A stretch of DNA of 53,691 nt from Nitrospira sp. CG24E (GCA_002869895.2 NEWP02000001.1:1-53691); one strand, 5' to 3'. Positions 11,662-21,434 are shown, counted from the stretch's first letter. A program made the numbers and translations. Notes: a model not told the origin generated them from the sequence alone.

Positions 11662-12132
11662 ATGCCAAGAACTAGATTTTTAGATCACCGTGACCCTCTT
11701 CCAGACGTGCGGTACCGGGATAAGCTGGTGGGGAAGTTTTTGAATATCCTCATGTCTGGTGGAAAGAAGAGTACAGCTGAGCGTATTTGCTACGGCGCCT
11801 TCGACGTCATTCAGGAGAAGACCGGCAACGACCCGCTAAAAGTATTTCGGGCGGCGCTTGATAATGTGAAGCCGGTCGTTGAGGTGAAGTCCCGTCGGGT
11901 AGGCGGCGCCTCGTATCAGGTGCCGGTAGAGATTCGTCCAGCTCGGCGGATGTCGCTGGCTCTCCGATGGTTGGCGGAATATTCGCGTTCACGCGGCGGA
12001 AAGAGCATGCGAGAGAAGCTTGCGGCTGAGTTGCTGGATGCGTCGAATAATACGGGAGCGGCGGTGAAGAAACGGGAAGACGTGCATCGGATGGCGGAAG
12101 CCAACAAGGCATTCGCGCACTATCGCTGGTAG
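11662..12132 (+). CDS. rpsG: 30S ribosomal protein S7
   Basis: S7 nucleates assembly of the 30S head and contacts tRNA in the E site. The 156 residues are standard. Visible motifs are [21 protein letters not shown], a [19 protein letters not shown] core near residues 75-93, and the [12 protein letters not shown] end. In the known str operon S7 acts as translational repressor; no clear operator structure was identified here. A spacer of 110 bp with a GC-rich hairpin-prone part precedes fusA. Nothing in the protein looks unusual. Confidence 0.98.
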   Translation: MPRTRFLDHRDPLPDVRYRDKLVGKFLNILMSGGKKSTAERICYGAFDVIQEKTGNDPLKVFRAALDNVKPVVEVKSRRVGGASYQVPVEIRPARRMSLALRWLAEYSRSRGGKSMREKLAAELLDASNNTGAAVKKREDVHRMAEANKAFAHYRW

Positions 12133-12242
12133 CGTCGTTCTGTGCTGCAGCTGGGCCGTGCTGCGATCCGCTCACGCGGGTGTGTGCCAATCGCAGTGTT
12201 TTACGGGCTCGGTTGCGGCATATATATTTTTAGGGGAAGCAC

Positions 12243-14324
12243 GTGGCGCGTCAATCACCATTAGAGCAGACTCGGAACATCGGCATCATGGCGCACATCG
12301 ATGCCGGTAAAACGACGACGACTGAGCGGATTCTCTTCTACACCGGGATCTCGCACAAGATGGGAGAGGTGCACGAAGGCGCCGCGACGATGGATTGGAT
12401 GGAGCAGGAGAGGGAGCGCGGCATTACGATTACGGCTGCTGCGACGACCTGTTTCTGGCGGGACCATCGGATCAATATCATCGACACTCCAGGGCACGTC
12501 GATTTTACGATTGAAGTCGAGCGGTCGCTTCGGGTGCTCGACGGGGCTGTGGCGGTTTTCGATTCCGTGCAGGGAGTTGAGCCGCAATCCGAAACGGTTT
12601 GGCGGCAAGCGGATAAATATAGTGTGCCGCGAATCGCATTCATGAACAAGATGGACCGCATCGGCGCGGATTTCTATGCCAGCGTCCAAACAATGATCGA
12701 TCGGTTGGGGGCCAGGCCGGTTCCGATTCAGATCCCGATTGGCAGAGAGTCTGAATTTCAGGGCTCGATCGATCTCGTGACGATGAAGGCCTATGTCTAT
12801 GACGATGAGACGCTTGGCGCCAAGTATGTTGTCAGGGAGATTCCTGCTGATCTACTCGACCGAGCCAAGGAATACCGCGAGAAAATGCTGGATGCGGTAG
12901 CTGAATTCGACGAGCAGACGATGGAGAAGTATCTCAATGGTCAGCCTTTAACCGAAGACGAGATCCGTCGAGCTATCAGGGCCGGCGTGCTTTCGATGAA
13001 GATGACTCCAATTTTATGCGGGTCTGCCTTTAAGAATAAGGGCGTCCAGCAGCTGTTGGATGGGGTTGTGGATTTCCTTCCGTCCCCCCTCGATGTCGAA
13101 TCCGTGACCGGAATCGATCCGAATACCGAGAAGGAAATAAAACGACGTCCGTCGGATAGCGAGCCCTTCGCGGCCTTGGCCTTTAAGATCATGACGGACC
13201 CGTTTGCCGGCCAGCTCACCTTCCTCCGGGTCTATTCCGGCACACTGAAGACCGGGACCTCTGTCGCAAATGTGACGAAGGGGACAAAGGATCGCGTCGG
13301 ACGTTTATTAAAGATGCATGCAAACAAGCGGGAAGATATCGATGTGGCCTACGCGGGTGATATCGTTGCGGCCGTCGGGTTAAAGGGCGCGACCACTGGG
13401 GACACATTGGCGGATGAGAAGCAGCCGGTCCTGCTCGAGGTCATGAAGTTCCCTGAGCCGGTTATCGCGATGGCCGTTGAGCCAAAAACCAAGCAGGATC
13501 AAGAGAAGATGGGATTCGCGCTTCAAAAGCTGGCGCAGGAAGATCCGTCATTCCGGGTGAAGACAGATGAAGAGACCGCGCAGACCATTATTGCCGGGAT
13601 GGGGGAGCTCCATCTGGAAATCATCGTGGATCGCATGTTGCGCGAATTCAAGGTGGAGGCCAATGTCGGAAAGCCGGAGGTGGCCTTTCGGGAAACGATT
13701 CGTAAAAAAGCTGAAGCTGAGTCGAAGTACATCAAGCAGACCGGCGGTCGGGGCCAGTATGGTCACGTCGTACTGACGGTCGAGCCGGCTGAATCGGGCA
13801 AAGGCTTGGATTTCATCAACAAGACCGTCGGCGGTTCTATTCCACGAGAATTCATCCCGGCCATTGAAAAGGGCGTGAAGGAGCGGCTTGATTCCGGTGT
13901 GATCGCTGGGTATCCGATTCGCGATGTGCGGGTCACGGTCATCGATGGGTCGTTTCACGACGTCGATTCCAACGAAATGGCGTTTAAGATTGCCGGTTCC
14001 ATGGCCTTTCTGGATGCCTGTAAAAGAGCCGACCCTGTGTTGCTTGAGCCGATCATGAAGGTAGAGGTTGTGGTTCCTCAGGACTTTATGGGCGATGTGA
14101 TCGGCAACCTGAACGGTCGTCGCGGCAAGATTCAGGGCATGAAAGCCCGGGCTGCTGCGCAGGTCATTGATGCGTTGGTTCCCCTCAGTGAAATGTTCGG
14201 CTATGCCACCGATCTTCGGTCGCGCACGCAGGGCCGAGCCACCTATAGTATGGAGTTTGACCGTTATGAGGCGGTGCCTCGGCAAATTTCAGAGGCCATT
14301 ATTGCCAAGTATCGGGGTGAGTAG
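12243..14324 (+). CDS. fusA: Translation elongation factor G
   Basis: EF-G is the GTPase that drives ribosomal translocation. The 693-residue protein starts with GTG (AGGGGAAGCAC site upstream). Guanine-nucleotide motifs are intact: [15 protein letters not shown] near residue 17, DTPGHVDF near 81 and NKMD near 135. Switch I contains [11 protein letters not shown]. The later domains are complete (domain IV has [10 protein letters not shown]; the domain V end has [21 protein letters not shown]). The length is normal, with no internal stop. It lies between rpsG and the damaged tuf gene, 37 bp before the latter. Confidence 0.98.
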   Translation: MARQSPLEQTRNIGIMAHIDAGKTTTTERILFYTGISHKMGEVHEGAATMDWMEQERERGITITAAATTCFWRDHRINIIDTPGHVDFTIEVERSLRVLDGAVAVFDSVQGVEPQSETVWRQADKYSVPRIAFMNKMDRIGADFYASVQTMIDRLGARPVPIQIPIGRESEFQGSIDLVTMKAYVYDDETLGAKYVVREIPADLLDRAKEYREKMLDAVAEFDEQTMEKYLNGQPLTEDEIRRAIRAGVLSMKMTPILCGSAFKNKGVQQLLDGVVDFLPSPLDVESVTGIDPNTEKEIKRRPSDSEPFAALAFKIMTDPFAGQLTFLRVYSGTLKTGTSVANVTKGTKDRVGRLLKMHANKREDIDVAYAGDIVAAVGLKGATTGDTLADEKQPVLLEVMKFPEPVIAMAVEPKTKQDQEKMGFALQKLAQEDPSFRVKTDEETAQTIIAGMGELHLEIIVDRMLREFKVEANVGKPEVAFRETIRKKAEAESKYIKQTGGRGQYGHVVLTVEPAESGKGLDFINKTVGGSIPREFIPAIEKGVKERLDSGVIAGYPIRDVRVTVIDGSFHDVDSNEMAFKIAGSMAFLDACKRADPVLLEPIMKVEVVVPQDFMGDVIGNLNGRRGKIQGMKARAAAQVIDALVPLSEMFGYATDLRSRTQGRATYSMEFDRYEAVPRQISEAIIAKYRGE

Positions 14325-14361
14325 TCGAATCGATTTTGAGTGAGGACGGAAGGGGGCGGAT

Positions 14362-14773
14362 ATGGCGAAGGCGAAATATGAGCGGCGGAAGCCGCATGTG
14401 AATATCGGGACGATCGGGCACGTGGACCATGGGAAGACGACGTTGACGGCGGCGTTGACGAAGGTGTCGGCGGAGAAGGGGATGGCGAAGTTCATTTCCT
14501 ACGACGAAGTGGCCAAGGCGAGCGAGAGCCAGGGGCGGCGCGATGCCACCAAGATTATGACCATTGCCATCAGCCACGTGGAGTATGAAACGGCCAATCG
14601 TGACGGGGGTGATGTCGCTCAATCCGGGGGTGGAGATGGTGATGCCGGGGGACAATGTGAGTGTGACGGGGGAGTTGATTAGCCCGATTGCGATGGATCA
14701 GGGGTTACGGTTTGCGGTGCGGGAGGGCGGCAAGACGGTCGGCTCCGGTGTCGTCACGGAAATCCTGGCGTAG
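14362..14773 (+). pseudogene. tuf: Elongation factor Tu, internally deleted and frameshifted
   Basis: EF-Tu normally has about 395-400 residues. Here 80 N-terminal codons ([21 protein letters not shown]-loop GHVDHGKTT, ending HVEYETANR at 14601) are joined directly to the last 57 codons in another frame (from GTG 14600: [18 protein letters not shown] to [11 protein letters not shown], stop TAG 14771-14773). About 260 codons are missing, including the DCPGH and NKAD motifs and all of domain 2. The two parts overlap by the bases GTG/CGT at the junction, compatible with a microhomology deletion or a misassembly between near-identical tuf copies. Codons are strongly G-ending, unlike neighbouring genes. 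The upstream site is GAAGGGGGCGGAT. A second intact tuf probably exists elsewhere, often just before secE. Confidence 0.88.
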
Positions 14774-14799
14774 CGATTGGCGGATGAATAGAGGAATGA

Positions 14800-15114
14800 A
14801 TGGTTAAGGTTGAACAAAGAATCAGGATTCGGCTGCGCGGATTCGATTACCGGGTCTTAGACCAGTCCGTGGCTGAAATTGTCGAGACCGTCCGCCGGAG
14901 CGGCGCAAAAATTGTGGGGCCCATTCCACTTCCGACGCGCATCGAAAAGTTTACCGTGCAGAGCGCGACCCATGCTGACAAGAAGGCGCGCGAGCAGTTT
15001 GAGATCAGAACGCACAAGCGTCTGATGGACATTATGGACGCGACTCCTGAAACCATGGATTCTCTGATGAAGTTGAATTTGGCGGCCGGAGTGGATGTCG
15101 AAATAAAATTATAG
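14800..15114 (+). CDS. rpsJ: 30S ribosomal protein S10
   Basis: S10 is a 30S head protein and, as NusE, a partner of NusB and NusG in antitermination. The 104 residues begin [20 protein letters not shown] and contain the conserved loop [15 protein letters not shown] near residues 40-54, then [18 protein letters not shown] 14800 is preceded by GAGG with 5 nt spacing; an out-of-frame ATG four bases earlier is ignored. The gene opens the S10 operon, 26 bp after the tuf remnant. Without intact tuf in front, transcription still comes from the rpsL promoter. Confidence 0.97.
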   Translation: MVKVEQRIRIRLRGFDYRVLDQSVAEIVETVRRSGAKIVGPIPLPTRIEKFTVQSATHADKKAREQFEIRTHKRLMDIMDATPETMDSLMKLNLAAGVDVEIKL

Positions 15115-15132
15115 GAGCGTAAGAGGTCAGGG

Positions 15133-15163
15133 GCAAGGCGATATCGTACAGCGAGCGCCTTGC
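15133..15163. repeat. Hairpin repeat between rpsJ and rplC
   Basis: GCAAGGCG (15133-15140) is perfectly complementary to CGCCTTGC (15156-15163), with a 15-nt loop. The right side continues as GTCTCACGCCTCACG, a wording that recurs at about 46756-46780 (GCGTTTCACGCTTCACG). It sits within an operon, immediately before the weak rplC start site, and has no T-tract. It is probably a small dispersed intergenic repeat and not a terminator. Confidence 0.5.
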
Positions 15164-15185
15164 GTCTCACGCCTCACGAGTTGAG

Positions 15186-15806
15186 ATGACGAACGGGTTG
15201 TTGGGTAAAAAGCTGGGGATGACCCAGATGTTTGACGAAACGCGGTTTACGCCTGTGACCGTCATTGAAGCTGGGCCCTGTCGTGTGGTCACGATCAAGA
15301 CAAAGGAACGTGATGGATATGAATCTGTTCAATTGTCTTTCGGAGAGGTGAAGGAGCGTAAGTTGTCCAAGGCAGAGTTGGGCCACCTGAAAAAAGCAGA
15401 GGCCCCAGCGACCCGTGTGCTCAGAGAATTTCAAAAGGTCGGCGAGGTGGTGGTGGGGCAATCCATTAAGGCCGATATCTTTAAGAAGGGCGACTGGGTT
15501 GACGTGATCGGTATTTCAAAGGGGAAGGGGTTCCAGGGGGTCGTGAAGCGCCATCATTATGCCGGCGGCCCTGAGTCTCACGGATCCATGTTTCACCGTC
15601 ATCCCGGTTCGATGGGTGCGAGCTCATACCCTTCGCGTGTTTGGAAGGGGAAGACCTTGCCTGGGCATATGGGGGCGAAGCGGATTACAGCTCAGCGCTT
15701 GAAAGTTATTGAATCGAGACCCGATGAGAACCTGCTGTTCATTCGCGGGGCGATCCCCGGTGCGGCAAATGGGCTGATCGTGGTGAGAAAGTCGAAGAAG
15801 GGGTAG
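15186..15806 (+). CDS. rplC: 50S ribosomal protein L3
   Basis: L3 is an early assembly protein of the 50S subunit whose long loop reaches the peptidyl-transferase centre. The 206 residues are typical. They start GLLGKKLGMTQMFDE and contain the loop motif FHRHPGSMGASSYPSRVWKG near residues 137-156, whose glutamine/arginine neighbourhood contacts 23S rRNA, and GHMGAKRITAQRLKVIE. ATG 15186 follows a hairpin repeat and has only a weak GAGTTGAG site. rplD begins 3 bp after the stop, so the two are tightly coupled. Confidence 0.97.
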   Translation: MTNGLLGKKLGMTQMFDETRFTPVTVIEAGPCRVVTIKTKERDGYESVQLSFGEVKERKLSKAELGHLKKAEAPATRVLREFQKVGEVVVGQSIKADIFKKGDWVDVIGISKGKGFQGVVKRHHYAGGPESHGSMFHRHPGSMGASSYPSRVWKGKTLPGHMGAKRITAQRLKVIESRPDENLLFIRGAIPGAANGLIVVRKSKKG

Positions 15807-15809
15807 GGC

Positions 15810-16433
15810 ATGCCCACGGTTGATGTCGTTGATTTGAAAAAACAAAAGGTCGGGTCTGTGGACCTTCCTGAGGAAGTGTTTGGCTGTAAGCTGCACACGG
15901 CGCTAGTTCATGAAGCGGTGGTGATGCAGCGCGCCTGCGAGCGCCAGGGAACGGCATCAACGTTGCGGCGTGGAGAGGTGGCTGGGTCAGGGAAAAAGCC
16001 CTGGAAGCAAAAGCACACCGGGCGAGCTCGGGCAGGGTCGATTCGCTCTCCTGTATGGCGTCATGGTGGGTCGGTCTTTGGGCCGAAGCCGCGGGATTAT
16101 TCCTACAGCATGCCGAAAAAGAAGTATCGCGCTGCGCTACAATGTGCGCTTTCGGCAAAATTGGCTGACGGGCAAGTGGTGATTGTCTCGAGTATGTCGT
16201 TGGAGCAGCCAAAGACAAAGTTATTGGCCAAAGCGTTGACGAATTTGGGCGCCGGAGCCTATGCCTTGATCGTGGCCGGCGCCGGGCATGCTGGATTGGC
16301 GCAGGCTGCAGGCAACCTTCCAAACGTCTGTGTGGTGGGGCCTGAAGGACTGAATGTCTACGATATTGTACGGGCTGAGTTGATTCTGATCCTTGAGCGC
16401 GAGTTGCCGAGGGTGAAGGAGGTCTGGGCATGA
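15810..16433 (+). CDS. rplD: 50S ribosomal protein L4
   Basis: L4 lines the exit tunnel with its extended loop and, in E. coli, autoregulates the S10 operon. The 207-residue protein has the family signature TASTLRRGEVAGSGKKPWKQ and KHTGRARAGSIRSPVWRHGG (residues about 49-90), followed by GPKPRDYSYSMPKKKYRAAL. The C-terminal domain binds domain I of 23S rRNA. The stop overlaps the rplW start by 4 bp (ATGA). Nothing is unusual. Confidence 0.97.
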   Translation: MPTVDVVDLKKQKVGSVDLPEEVFGCKLHTALVHEAVVMQRACERQGTASTLRRGEVAGSGKKPWKQKHTGRARAGSIRSPVWRHGGSVFGPKPRDYSYSMPKKKYRAALQCALSAKLADGQVVIVSSMSLEQPKTKLLAKALTNLGAGAYALIVAGAGHAGLAQAAGNLPNVCVVGPEGLNVYDIVRAELILILERELPRVKEVWA

Positions 16434-16723
16434 AGGCGGATCTCCATAGCGTTCTGTTGCAGCCGTTGTTGACGGAAAAGATCACGGCGATGCGAGAGGG
16501 TAATAATACGGTCGGCTTTCTTGTTCATCCGGATGCCAACCGTGTTCAGATTAAGAAGGCGGTTGAATCACTCTTGAAAGTCAAAGTCGAGCGAGTGAAC
16601 GTGATGAACGTTCGCGGCAAGGTAAAACGCTTGGGACGGTTCTCCGGCAAGCGGTCGGATTGGAAAAAGGCTTTTGTCAAGCTTAAGCAAGGCGAAAAGT
16701 TAGAGCTCTACGAGAGCGCGTAG
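16430..16723 (+). CDS. rplW: 50S ribosomal protein L23
   Basis: L23 sits at the tunnel exit and is the docking site for trigger factor and SRP. The 97 residues include LLQPLLTEKITAMREGNNTV at the start and the RNA-binding strand VKVERVNVMNVRGKVKRLGR. The exposed acidic position used by trigger factor is expected in the N-terminal half. ATG 16430 overlaps the rplD stop and is served by a GGAGG site inside rplD. rplB follows after 50 bp. Confidence 0.96.
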   Translation: MKADLHSVLLQPLLTEKITAMREGNNTVGFLVHPDANRVQIKKAVESLLKVKVERVNVMNVRGKVKRLGRFSGKRSDWKKAFVKLKQGEKLELYESA

Positions 16724-16773
16724 CGAGATATTGCATCGAATTGATCTGAGTCTGTTGGAAGGGCGACAGTAAG

Positions 16774-17598
16774 ATGGGAATCAGAGCATATAAGCCAAGG
16801 ACGCCGGGTCGTCGCGGGATGACTGCGGTCACGACTGAAGAGCTGTCGAAGAAGAGACCTGAAAAATCCCTCACCTCGTTTCGGCGCAGTACCGGCGCCA
16901 GGAACAATGATGGGAGAACAACCGTACGTTTTCGCGGGGGTGGACATAAGCGGCTCTACAGAAAAATCGATTTCCGACGCGATAAGACTGGAATTCCAGG
17001 AACCATAGCCGCGCTCGAGTACGATCCCAATCGCTCGGCCAGGATTGCCTTGGTGCACTATAAGGACGGCGAGAAGCGTTATATCCTGGCCCCTGTCGGC
17101 TTAAAGGTCGGAGATGTGGTGCAGTCCGGTCTCGGTTCGGAGGTGCGTATTGGAAATGCGCTGCCTCTGTCCAGCATGCCGTTGGGAACCACCATTCATA
17201 ATATTGAGTTGAAGGCTGGAAAGGGTGGGCAGCTGATTCGTAGCGCAGGCGGTGCCGCTCAAGTGATGGGTCGGGATGGCGAATATGTGCAGGTGAGACT
17301 CAGGTCGGGTGAAATGCGGAGAATTCTTTCGGCCTGCATGGCAACCGTCGGGCAGGTTGGAAATACGGATCACGAGAATATTAACGTTGGGAAGGCGGGC
17401 CGGAATCGATGGTTGGGCCGACGGCCGAATGTGCGAGGCGTCGTGATGAATCCGGTCGATCACCCGCACGGTGGCGGTGAAGGAAAGTCTGGACAGGGGA
17501 ACCCCCATCCGGTCTCCCCATGGGGTCTTCCGACCAAGGGCTATAAGACCCGGAACAATAAAGCGACGGATAAGTTTATTATTTCCCGCCGCAAGTAG
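16774..17598 (+). CDS. rplB: 50S ribosomal protein L2
   Basis: L2 is needed for subunit association and supports the peptidyl-transferase centre. The 274 residues start [19 protein letters not shown] and contain the conserved loop [15 protein letters not shown], including the universally conserved histidine important for peptidyl transfer. The RNA-binding core has [17 protein letters not shown] and [18 protein letters not shown]. The C-terminus is [20 protein letters not shown]. The length is typical and the gene is intact. rpsS starts 9 bp downstream. Confidence 0.98.
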   Translation: MGIRAYKPRTPGRRGMTAVTTEELSKKRPEKSLTSFRRSTGARNNDGRTTVRFRGGGHKRLYRKIDFRRDKTGIPGTIAALEYDPNRSARIALVHYKDGEKRYILAPVGLKVGDVVQSGLGSEVRIGNALPLSSMPLGTTIHNIELKAGKGGQLIRSAGGAAQVMGRDGEYVQVRLRSGEMRRILSACMATVGQVGNTDHENINVGKAGRNRWLGRRPNVRGVVMNPVDHPHGGGEGKSGQGNPHPVSPWGLPTKGYKTRNNKATDKFIISRRK

Positions 17599-17607
17599 GA
17601 GTACGCG

Positions 17608-17895
17608 ATGCCGAGGTCAGTCAGTAAGGGCGCATTCGTTGACGACCATCTGCTCCAGAAAGTGGAGCGGATGAATCAGAATAAAGACCGAAAGATCATC
17701 AAGACTTGGTCGCGGCGTTCGACCGTCATTCCGGATATGATCGGCCATACGTTTGCGGTCCATAACGGCAAGAAGTTCATTCCGGTCTTCGTGACGGAGA
17801 ATATGGTTGGGCATAAGCTGGGTGAGTTTGCTCCGACCAGGTTTTTCAAGGGGCATGGGCACGCCAGGACTGAGAAGTCAGTCGCCCTCAAGTAA
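17608..17895 (+). CDS. rpsS: 30S ribosomal protein S19
   Basis: S19 is a 30S head protein that pairs with S13 and forms bridges to the 50S. The 95 residues show the family signature [20 protein letters not shown] (residues 32-51), then [21 protein letters not shown] and [16 protein letters not shown] 17608 has a GGAG site. rplV starts 44 bp later. Nothing unusual. Confidence 0.97.
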   Translation: MPRSVSKGAFVDDHLLQKVERMNQNKDRKIIKTWSRRSTVIPDMIGHTFAVHNGKKFIPVFVTENMVGHKLGEFAPTRFFKGHGHARTEKSVALK

Positions 17896-17939
17896 GGGTT
17901 GGATCACGGACTCGGTAAATTTGATTGGATGTGACGGTT

Positions 17940-18293
17940 ATGGCTGAAGCGCATGCAGTTCTAAGGTTCGTACGCATCTCTCCGAGGAAAGCTCGCCCCG
18001 TGGTTGATTTGATCCGTGGGCAACAAGTTCCAATGGCCTTGGCGTTGCTGAGAAATTTGCCGCGCCAGGCCTCGAAAGTGGTTGAAAAGATTTTGCGATC
18101 CGCCGTGGCCAATGCGGAGCAAAAGGAGCTGGGCGACAGCGACTCGATGGTGGTCTCGAAGGCATTTGTGAATTGTGGACCGACATTAAAGCGCTTTCGA
18201 TCTCGATCGCAGGGACGCGCCAATGCGATTCACAAGCGGATGAGTCACATTACGGTCGTCGTGTCGGCTGAAAGTGTGAAGACGAAGAAGTAG
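17940..18293 (+). CDS. rplV: 50S ribosomal protein L22
   Basis: L22 lines the exit tunnel with its long beta-hairpin, a site of macrolide resistance changes. From ATG 17940 the protein has 117 residues and reads [20 protein letters not shown], matching the usual L22 start. A TTG five codons upstream is also open, but it lacks homology and a better site. The C-terminal hairpin is intact ([20 protein letters not shown], then [11 protein letters not shown]). No strong Shine-Dalgarno motif precedes ATG 17940, so translation may be coupled to rpsS. Confidence 0.95.
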   Translation: MAEAHAVLRFVRISPRKARPVVDLIRGQQVPMALALLRNLPRQASKVVEKILRSAVANAEQKELGDSDSMVVSKAFVNCGPTLKRFRSRSQGRANAIHKRMSHITVVVSAESVKTKK

Positions 18294-18348
18294 CTGGAAG
18301 CGGTTAACGGACGAACTCCTTTCCTATCTGAGTGAGGCGTAAGAAGTT

Positions 18349-19020
18349 ATGGGCCACAAGACACATCCGATCGGGTACCGGCTGGGATATAACGTTAATT
18401 GGAGCTCTCGGTGGTATGCCAGTAAGGATTATGCAAAGCTCCTCCACCAGGACATTAAGATTCGCAAGATGGTCAAACAGCGTCTCTTCCATGCCGGTGT
18501 AGCGAAGGTTGAAATCGAGCGGTCTGGAGACCAAACGCGCGTGATCATCCACACGGCACGCCCCGGTATCATCATCGGTCGTAAGGGCGCTGAGGTCGAC
18601 AAGCTCAAGGCGGAGTTGGAGAAGGCATATTCCGGGCAGGCGTACATCACGGTGAAAGAAATCAAGAAGCCGGAACTGGATGCTCAATTGGTCTGTGAAA
18701 ACGTCGCCACCCAGCTGGAGAAGCGCGTGGCATTCCGTCGGGCCATGAAGCGCAGCGTGCAGTCTGCGCTTCGTCTTGGCGCACAGGGGATCAAGATTAT
18801 GGTCGGGGGGCGCCTTGGAGGTGCGGAGATCGCTCGGTCAGAGTGGTACCGCGAGGGTCGTGTGCCTCTCCATACGCTTCGTGCGGACATCGATTACGGG
18901 TTTGCTGAAGCCCATACGACGATGGGGCAGATCGGGATCAAGACCTGGATCTATAAAGGGGAGGTCCTTCCGTTGCAGCCCCTCAATAAAGAATCAGCAT
19001 TTGACCGCAGACTCGGGTAA
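18349..19020 (+). CDS. rpsC: 30S ribosomal protein S3
   Basis: S3 lines the mRNA entry channel. The 223 residues start [20 protein letters not shown]. The KH type 2 domain contains [20 protein letters not shown] near residues 71-90. The C-terminal domain carries [20 protein letters not shown] and [16 protein letters not shown], then [19 protein letters not shown] 18349 lies 55 bp after rplV with a modest GTGAGG site. Nothing is unusual; rplP follows after 14 bp. Confidence 0.98.
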   Translation: MGHKTHPIGYRLGYNVNWSSRWYASKDYAKLLHQDIKIRKMVKQRLFHAGVAKVEIERSGDQTRVIIHTARPGIIIGRKGAEVDKLKAELEKAYSGQAYITVKEIKKPELDAQLVCENVATQLEKRVAFRRAMKRSVQSALRLGAQGIKIMVGGRLGGAEIARSEWYREGRVPLHTLRADIDYGFAEAHTTMGQIGIKTWIYKGEVLPLQPLNKESAFDRRLG

Positions 19021-19034
19021 TTGAAGAGGGTATT

Positions 19035-19448
19035 GTGTTAGCACCAAAGAAAGTCAAGTTCCGTAAAATGATGAAGGGGCGTATGACTGGTAAGGCCTAT
19101 CGAGGCAGCCAGATTACCCTCGGAGAGTTTGGCCTCAAGGCCCTCGAGCCTGGGTGGGTGACCAGTCGGCAGATTGAGGCGGCGCGCATCGCGATCACTC
19201 GCTGTGTGAAGCGCGGTGGACAGGTCTGGACGAGAATTTTCCCCGATAAGCCGATCACGAAAAAACCGGCTGAGACTCGAATGGGTAAAGGAAAGGGCAA
19301 TCCAGAGTACTGGGTCGCCGTCGTCAAGCCCGGACGCATCCTCTATGAGATGGATGGTGTCACGCCGGAGGTTGCGAAAGAAGCATTCCGTTTGGCGTCG
19401 CATAAGTTGCCCATTGCCACAAAATATGTCATGCGCGGCGAGTTTTAG
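19035..19448 (+). CDS. rplP: 50S ribosomal protein L16
   Basis: L16 organises the A-site side of the peptidyl-transferase centre. The 137-residue protein starts at GTG 19035 (site GAAGAGGG). The sequence [20 protein letters not shown] confirms the start. Family signatures are [20 protein letters not shown] and [20 protein letters not shown] (about residues 77-96). The arginine that is hydroxylated in some bacteria lies in the [17 protein letters not shown] region. The length is standard. Confidence 0.97.
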   Translation: MLAPKKVKFRKMMKGRMTGKAYRGSQITLGEFGLKALEPGWVTSRQIEAARIAITRCVKRGGQVWTRIFPDKPITKKPAETRMGKGKGNPEYWVAVVKPGRILYEMDGVTPEVAKEAFRLASHKLPIATKYVMRGEF

Positions 19449-19488
19449 CGTCGATCGGGCTGAGTCAAGAGGTTAAAGAGGGGCAGTC

Positions 19489-19710
19489 ATGGATATAAAG
19501 GAATTACGGCAGCTCACGGGGCCTGAGTTGGAGGGGAAGACGCAGCAACTCACGCAGGAGCTTTTCAATCTCCGTTTTCAGCTGGGAACTGGACGGCTGG
19601 AAAACCCTATGCAGGTCCGAAAGACGAAGCGGTCTATTGCCAGGGTCAAGACAATTCAGCGCGAACTCGCGAAGGTTGAGCCGAATTCTACTGCGGCGAA
19701 AGGGGCTTGA
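19489..19710 (+). CDS. rpmC: 50S ribosomal protein L29
   Basis: L29 is a small two-helix protein at the tunnel exit beside L23. The 73 residues show [20 protein letters not shown] and the hallmark [20 protein letters not shown] (about residues 27-46), followed by [14 protein letters not shown] 19489 has a GAGGGG site. It is followed almost immediately by rpsQ, as in the standard S10 operon end. Confidence 0.96.
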   Translation: MDIKELRQLTGPELEGKTQQLTQELFNLRFQLGTGRLENPMQVRKTKRSIARVKTIQRELAKVEPNSTAAKGA

Positions 19711-19712
19711 AG

Positions 19713-19979
19713 ATGGGGGAGTCAGTAAATGCACGGCGCGAATGGGTCGGCTACGTGGTCAGTAATAAAATGAATAAGACCGTGGTTGTTGAGATTCAGC
19801 GGTCCGTTATTCATCCTCTCTATCGAAAGGTCCTTCGCCGAGTGACGAAATTCAAGGCCCACGATGAGAATAATGCCTGTAAGATCGGCGACCGTGTCCG
19901 CATGGTCGAGACCAGGCCTATCAGCAAAGATAAGCATATGCGCGTTGTCGAAGTTTTGGAAAAGGGGCGTGGGGAGTAG
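19713..19979 (+). CDS. rpsQ: 30S ribosomal protein S17
   Basis: S17 binds 16S rRNA early in 30S assembly. The OB-fold is clear: [18 protein letters not shown], then the signature [20 protein letters not shown] near residues 58-77. I place the start at ATG 19713 (88 residues), two bases after the rpmC stop. A TTG at 19707 overlapping that stop is also in frame and would add two residues. Nothing else is unusual. Confidence 0.95.
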   Translation: MGESVNARREWVGYVVSNKMNKTVVVEIQRSVIHPLYRKVLRRVTKFKAHDENNACKIGDRVRMVETRPISKDKHMRVVEVLEKGRGE

Positions 19980-20017
19980 GGAAAGATTGTGCGCAAGATA
20001 GAGGAAACACCGGGACG

Positions 20018-20386
20018 ATGATTCAAAGCTATACATACATGGATGTGGCCGATAACTCCGGCGCCAAGCAGGCCATGTGTTTTCATGTGCTTGGCGGAAC
20101 CAGGCGTCGGTATGCCTCGCTCGGAGACATTGTCGTTGTAGCTGTTAAGGAAGCCATCCCTGCGGCAACGGTCAAGAAGGGCGATGTCAGCCGAGCCGTG
20201 GTCGTGAGGACGACCAAAGAAGTGCGCCGCGAGGACGGTTCTTACATTAAGTTTGATCGGAATGCCTGTGTGCTGATCAACAAGGATGGGGATCCCGTTG
20301 GGACTCGTATTTTTGGGCCGATCGCGCGTGAGCTTCGATGGAAGAAGTTCATGAAGATTATTTCCCTGGCGCCGGAAGTGCTGTAG
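20018..20386 (+). CDS. rplN: 50S ribosomal protein L14
   Basis: L14 forms an inter-subunit bridge and is the binding site of the silencing factor RsfS. The 122 residues start [20 protein letters not shown] and contain [20 protein letters not shown] and the signature [20 protein letters not shown] (about residues 80-99), ending [12 protein letters not shown]. The gene is complete and of exact family length. It opens the spc part of the cluster, 38 bp after rpsQ. Confidence 0.97.
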   Translation: MIQSYTYMDVADNSGAKQAMCFHVLGGTRRRYASLGDIVVVAVKEAIPAATVKKGDVSRAVVVRTTKEVRREDGSYIKFDRNACVLINKDGDPVGTRIFGPIARELRWKKFMKIISLAPEVL

Positions 20387-20405
20387 TCAAGATGGAGGCG
20401 GCGGG

Positions 20406-20741
20406 ATGAATAAGCAGTCGTTGAAGAAGAGTCGTATTCGCAAAGGCGATATGGTGGTCGTGATTGCCGGGCGCGATCGCGGCAAGTCCGGCAAAGTGCT
20501 GTCGGTCGATCCTGGGGTGGGGAAGGTCGTGGTTGAAAAATTGAACATGATCAAGCGCCACACCAAGCCGAATCAGAAAGTCAAGCAAGGCGGCATTCTC
20601 GAACGGGAAGCGCCCCTTGCGATCTCAAACGTGTTGTATCTCTGTCCCGTGACCAAGAAGCCGACTCGGCTAGGCGTCCGCACGCTCGAAGGCGGCCGGC
20701 GGATCCGGTTCAGTAAAAAATCGAACGACTCAGTCGAGTAG
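20406..20741 (+). CDS. rplX: 50S ribosomal protein L24
   Basis: L24 initiates 50S assembly and sits near the tunnel exit. The 111 residues include the KOW motif ([20 protein letters not shown]) and [20 protein letters not shown], then [23 protein letters not shown] 20406 has a GGAGGCGGCGGG site overlapping a GC-rich spacer. rplE starts 15 bp later. Length and motifs are ordinary. Confidence 0.97.
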   Translation: MNKQSLKKSRIRKGDMVVVIAGRDRGKSGKVLSVDPGVGKVVVEKLNMIKRHTKPNQKVKQGGILEREAPLAISNVLYLCPVTKKPTRLGVRTLEGGRRIRFSKKSNDSVE

Positions 20742-20756
20742 GAGCGAGGACGCCAG

Positions 20757-21413
20757 ATGGCGAAAGTTGAATCAGGAAAAGGCGGTAAGGCCTCGGATCG
20801 GAGACCACCCAAGAAAAAGGAAGGGTCGCCCATTCCGCAGGCAAAGGACGAGGGCAGCGAGGAGTCCAAGTTCAATCCACGGATGCGTGAGACCTACTTG
20901 CAAAAGGTTGTGCCCGCACTCATGAAAGAGTTCGGCTACAACAATATCATGCAGGTCCCGAAGCTTGAGCGGATTGTGCTGAACGTGGGGATGGGCGAAG
21001 CCATTCAGAATGTGAAACTCCTGGAGAGCGCCGCTGCGGAATTGGGCGCGATCACAGGTCAGAAGCCCCTGATTACGAAGGCGAAGAAAGCCATCGCGAC
21101 CTTCAAATTACGGCAGGGGATGCCGATCGGCACGAAGGTCACATTGCGCAGCCGAAGAATGTGGGAATTCTTCGATCGTCTCGTGACCTTGTCATTGCCG
21201 CGGATTCGAGACTTCAGGGGTGTCTCGCCGAAGTCGTTTGATGGCCGGGGCAATTACACGCTGGGACTCAAAGAACAGCTCATATTCCCCGAGATTAAGT
21301 ATGACGAGGTCGCGTCTATCCATGGAATGGATATCACAATTGTCACGACCGCCAGGACTAACGATGAGGGACGGGCACTGTTGAAGCATTTGGGAATGCC
21401 ATTCCGGACATAA
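20757..21413 (+). CDS. rplE: 50S ribosomal protein L5 with a charged N-terminal extension
   Basis: L5 anchors 5S rRNA in the central protuberance. Homology to the family begins near residue 43 ([19 protein letters not shown]) and runs to the end, including [36 protein letters not shown] and [17 protein letters not shown]. Total length is 218, against about 179-185 for typical L5. The first 40 residues are low-complexity and rich in Lys, Gly, Glu and Pro (for example [20 protein letters not shown]). ATG 20757 has a GAGCGAGGA site. The internal ATG 20883 at the homology border has GAGGAG too far away, so the extension is probably translated. It is probably disordered and of unknown role. Confidence 0.94.
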   Translation: MAKVESGKGGKASDRRPPKKKEGSPIPQAKDEGSEESKFNPRMRETYLQKVVPALMKEFGYNNIMQVPKLERIVLNVGMGEAIQNVKLLESAAAELGAITGQKPLITKAKKAIATFKLRQGMPIGTKVTLRSRRMWEFFDRLVTLSLPRIRDFRGVSPKSFDGRGNYTLGLKEQLIFPEIKYDEVASIHGMDITIVTTARTNDEGRALLKHLGMPFRT

Positions 21414-21434
21414 TGCCAAGCGAAGGAGCTGCAG

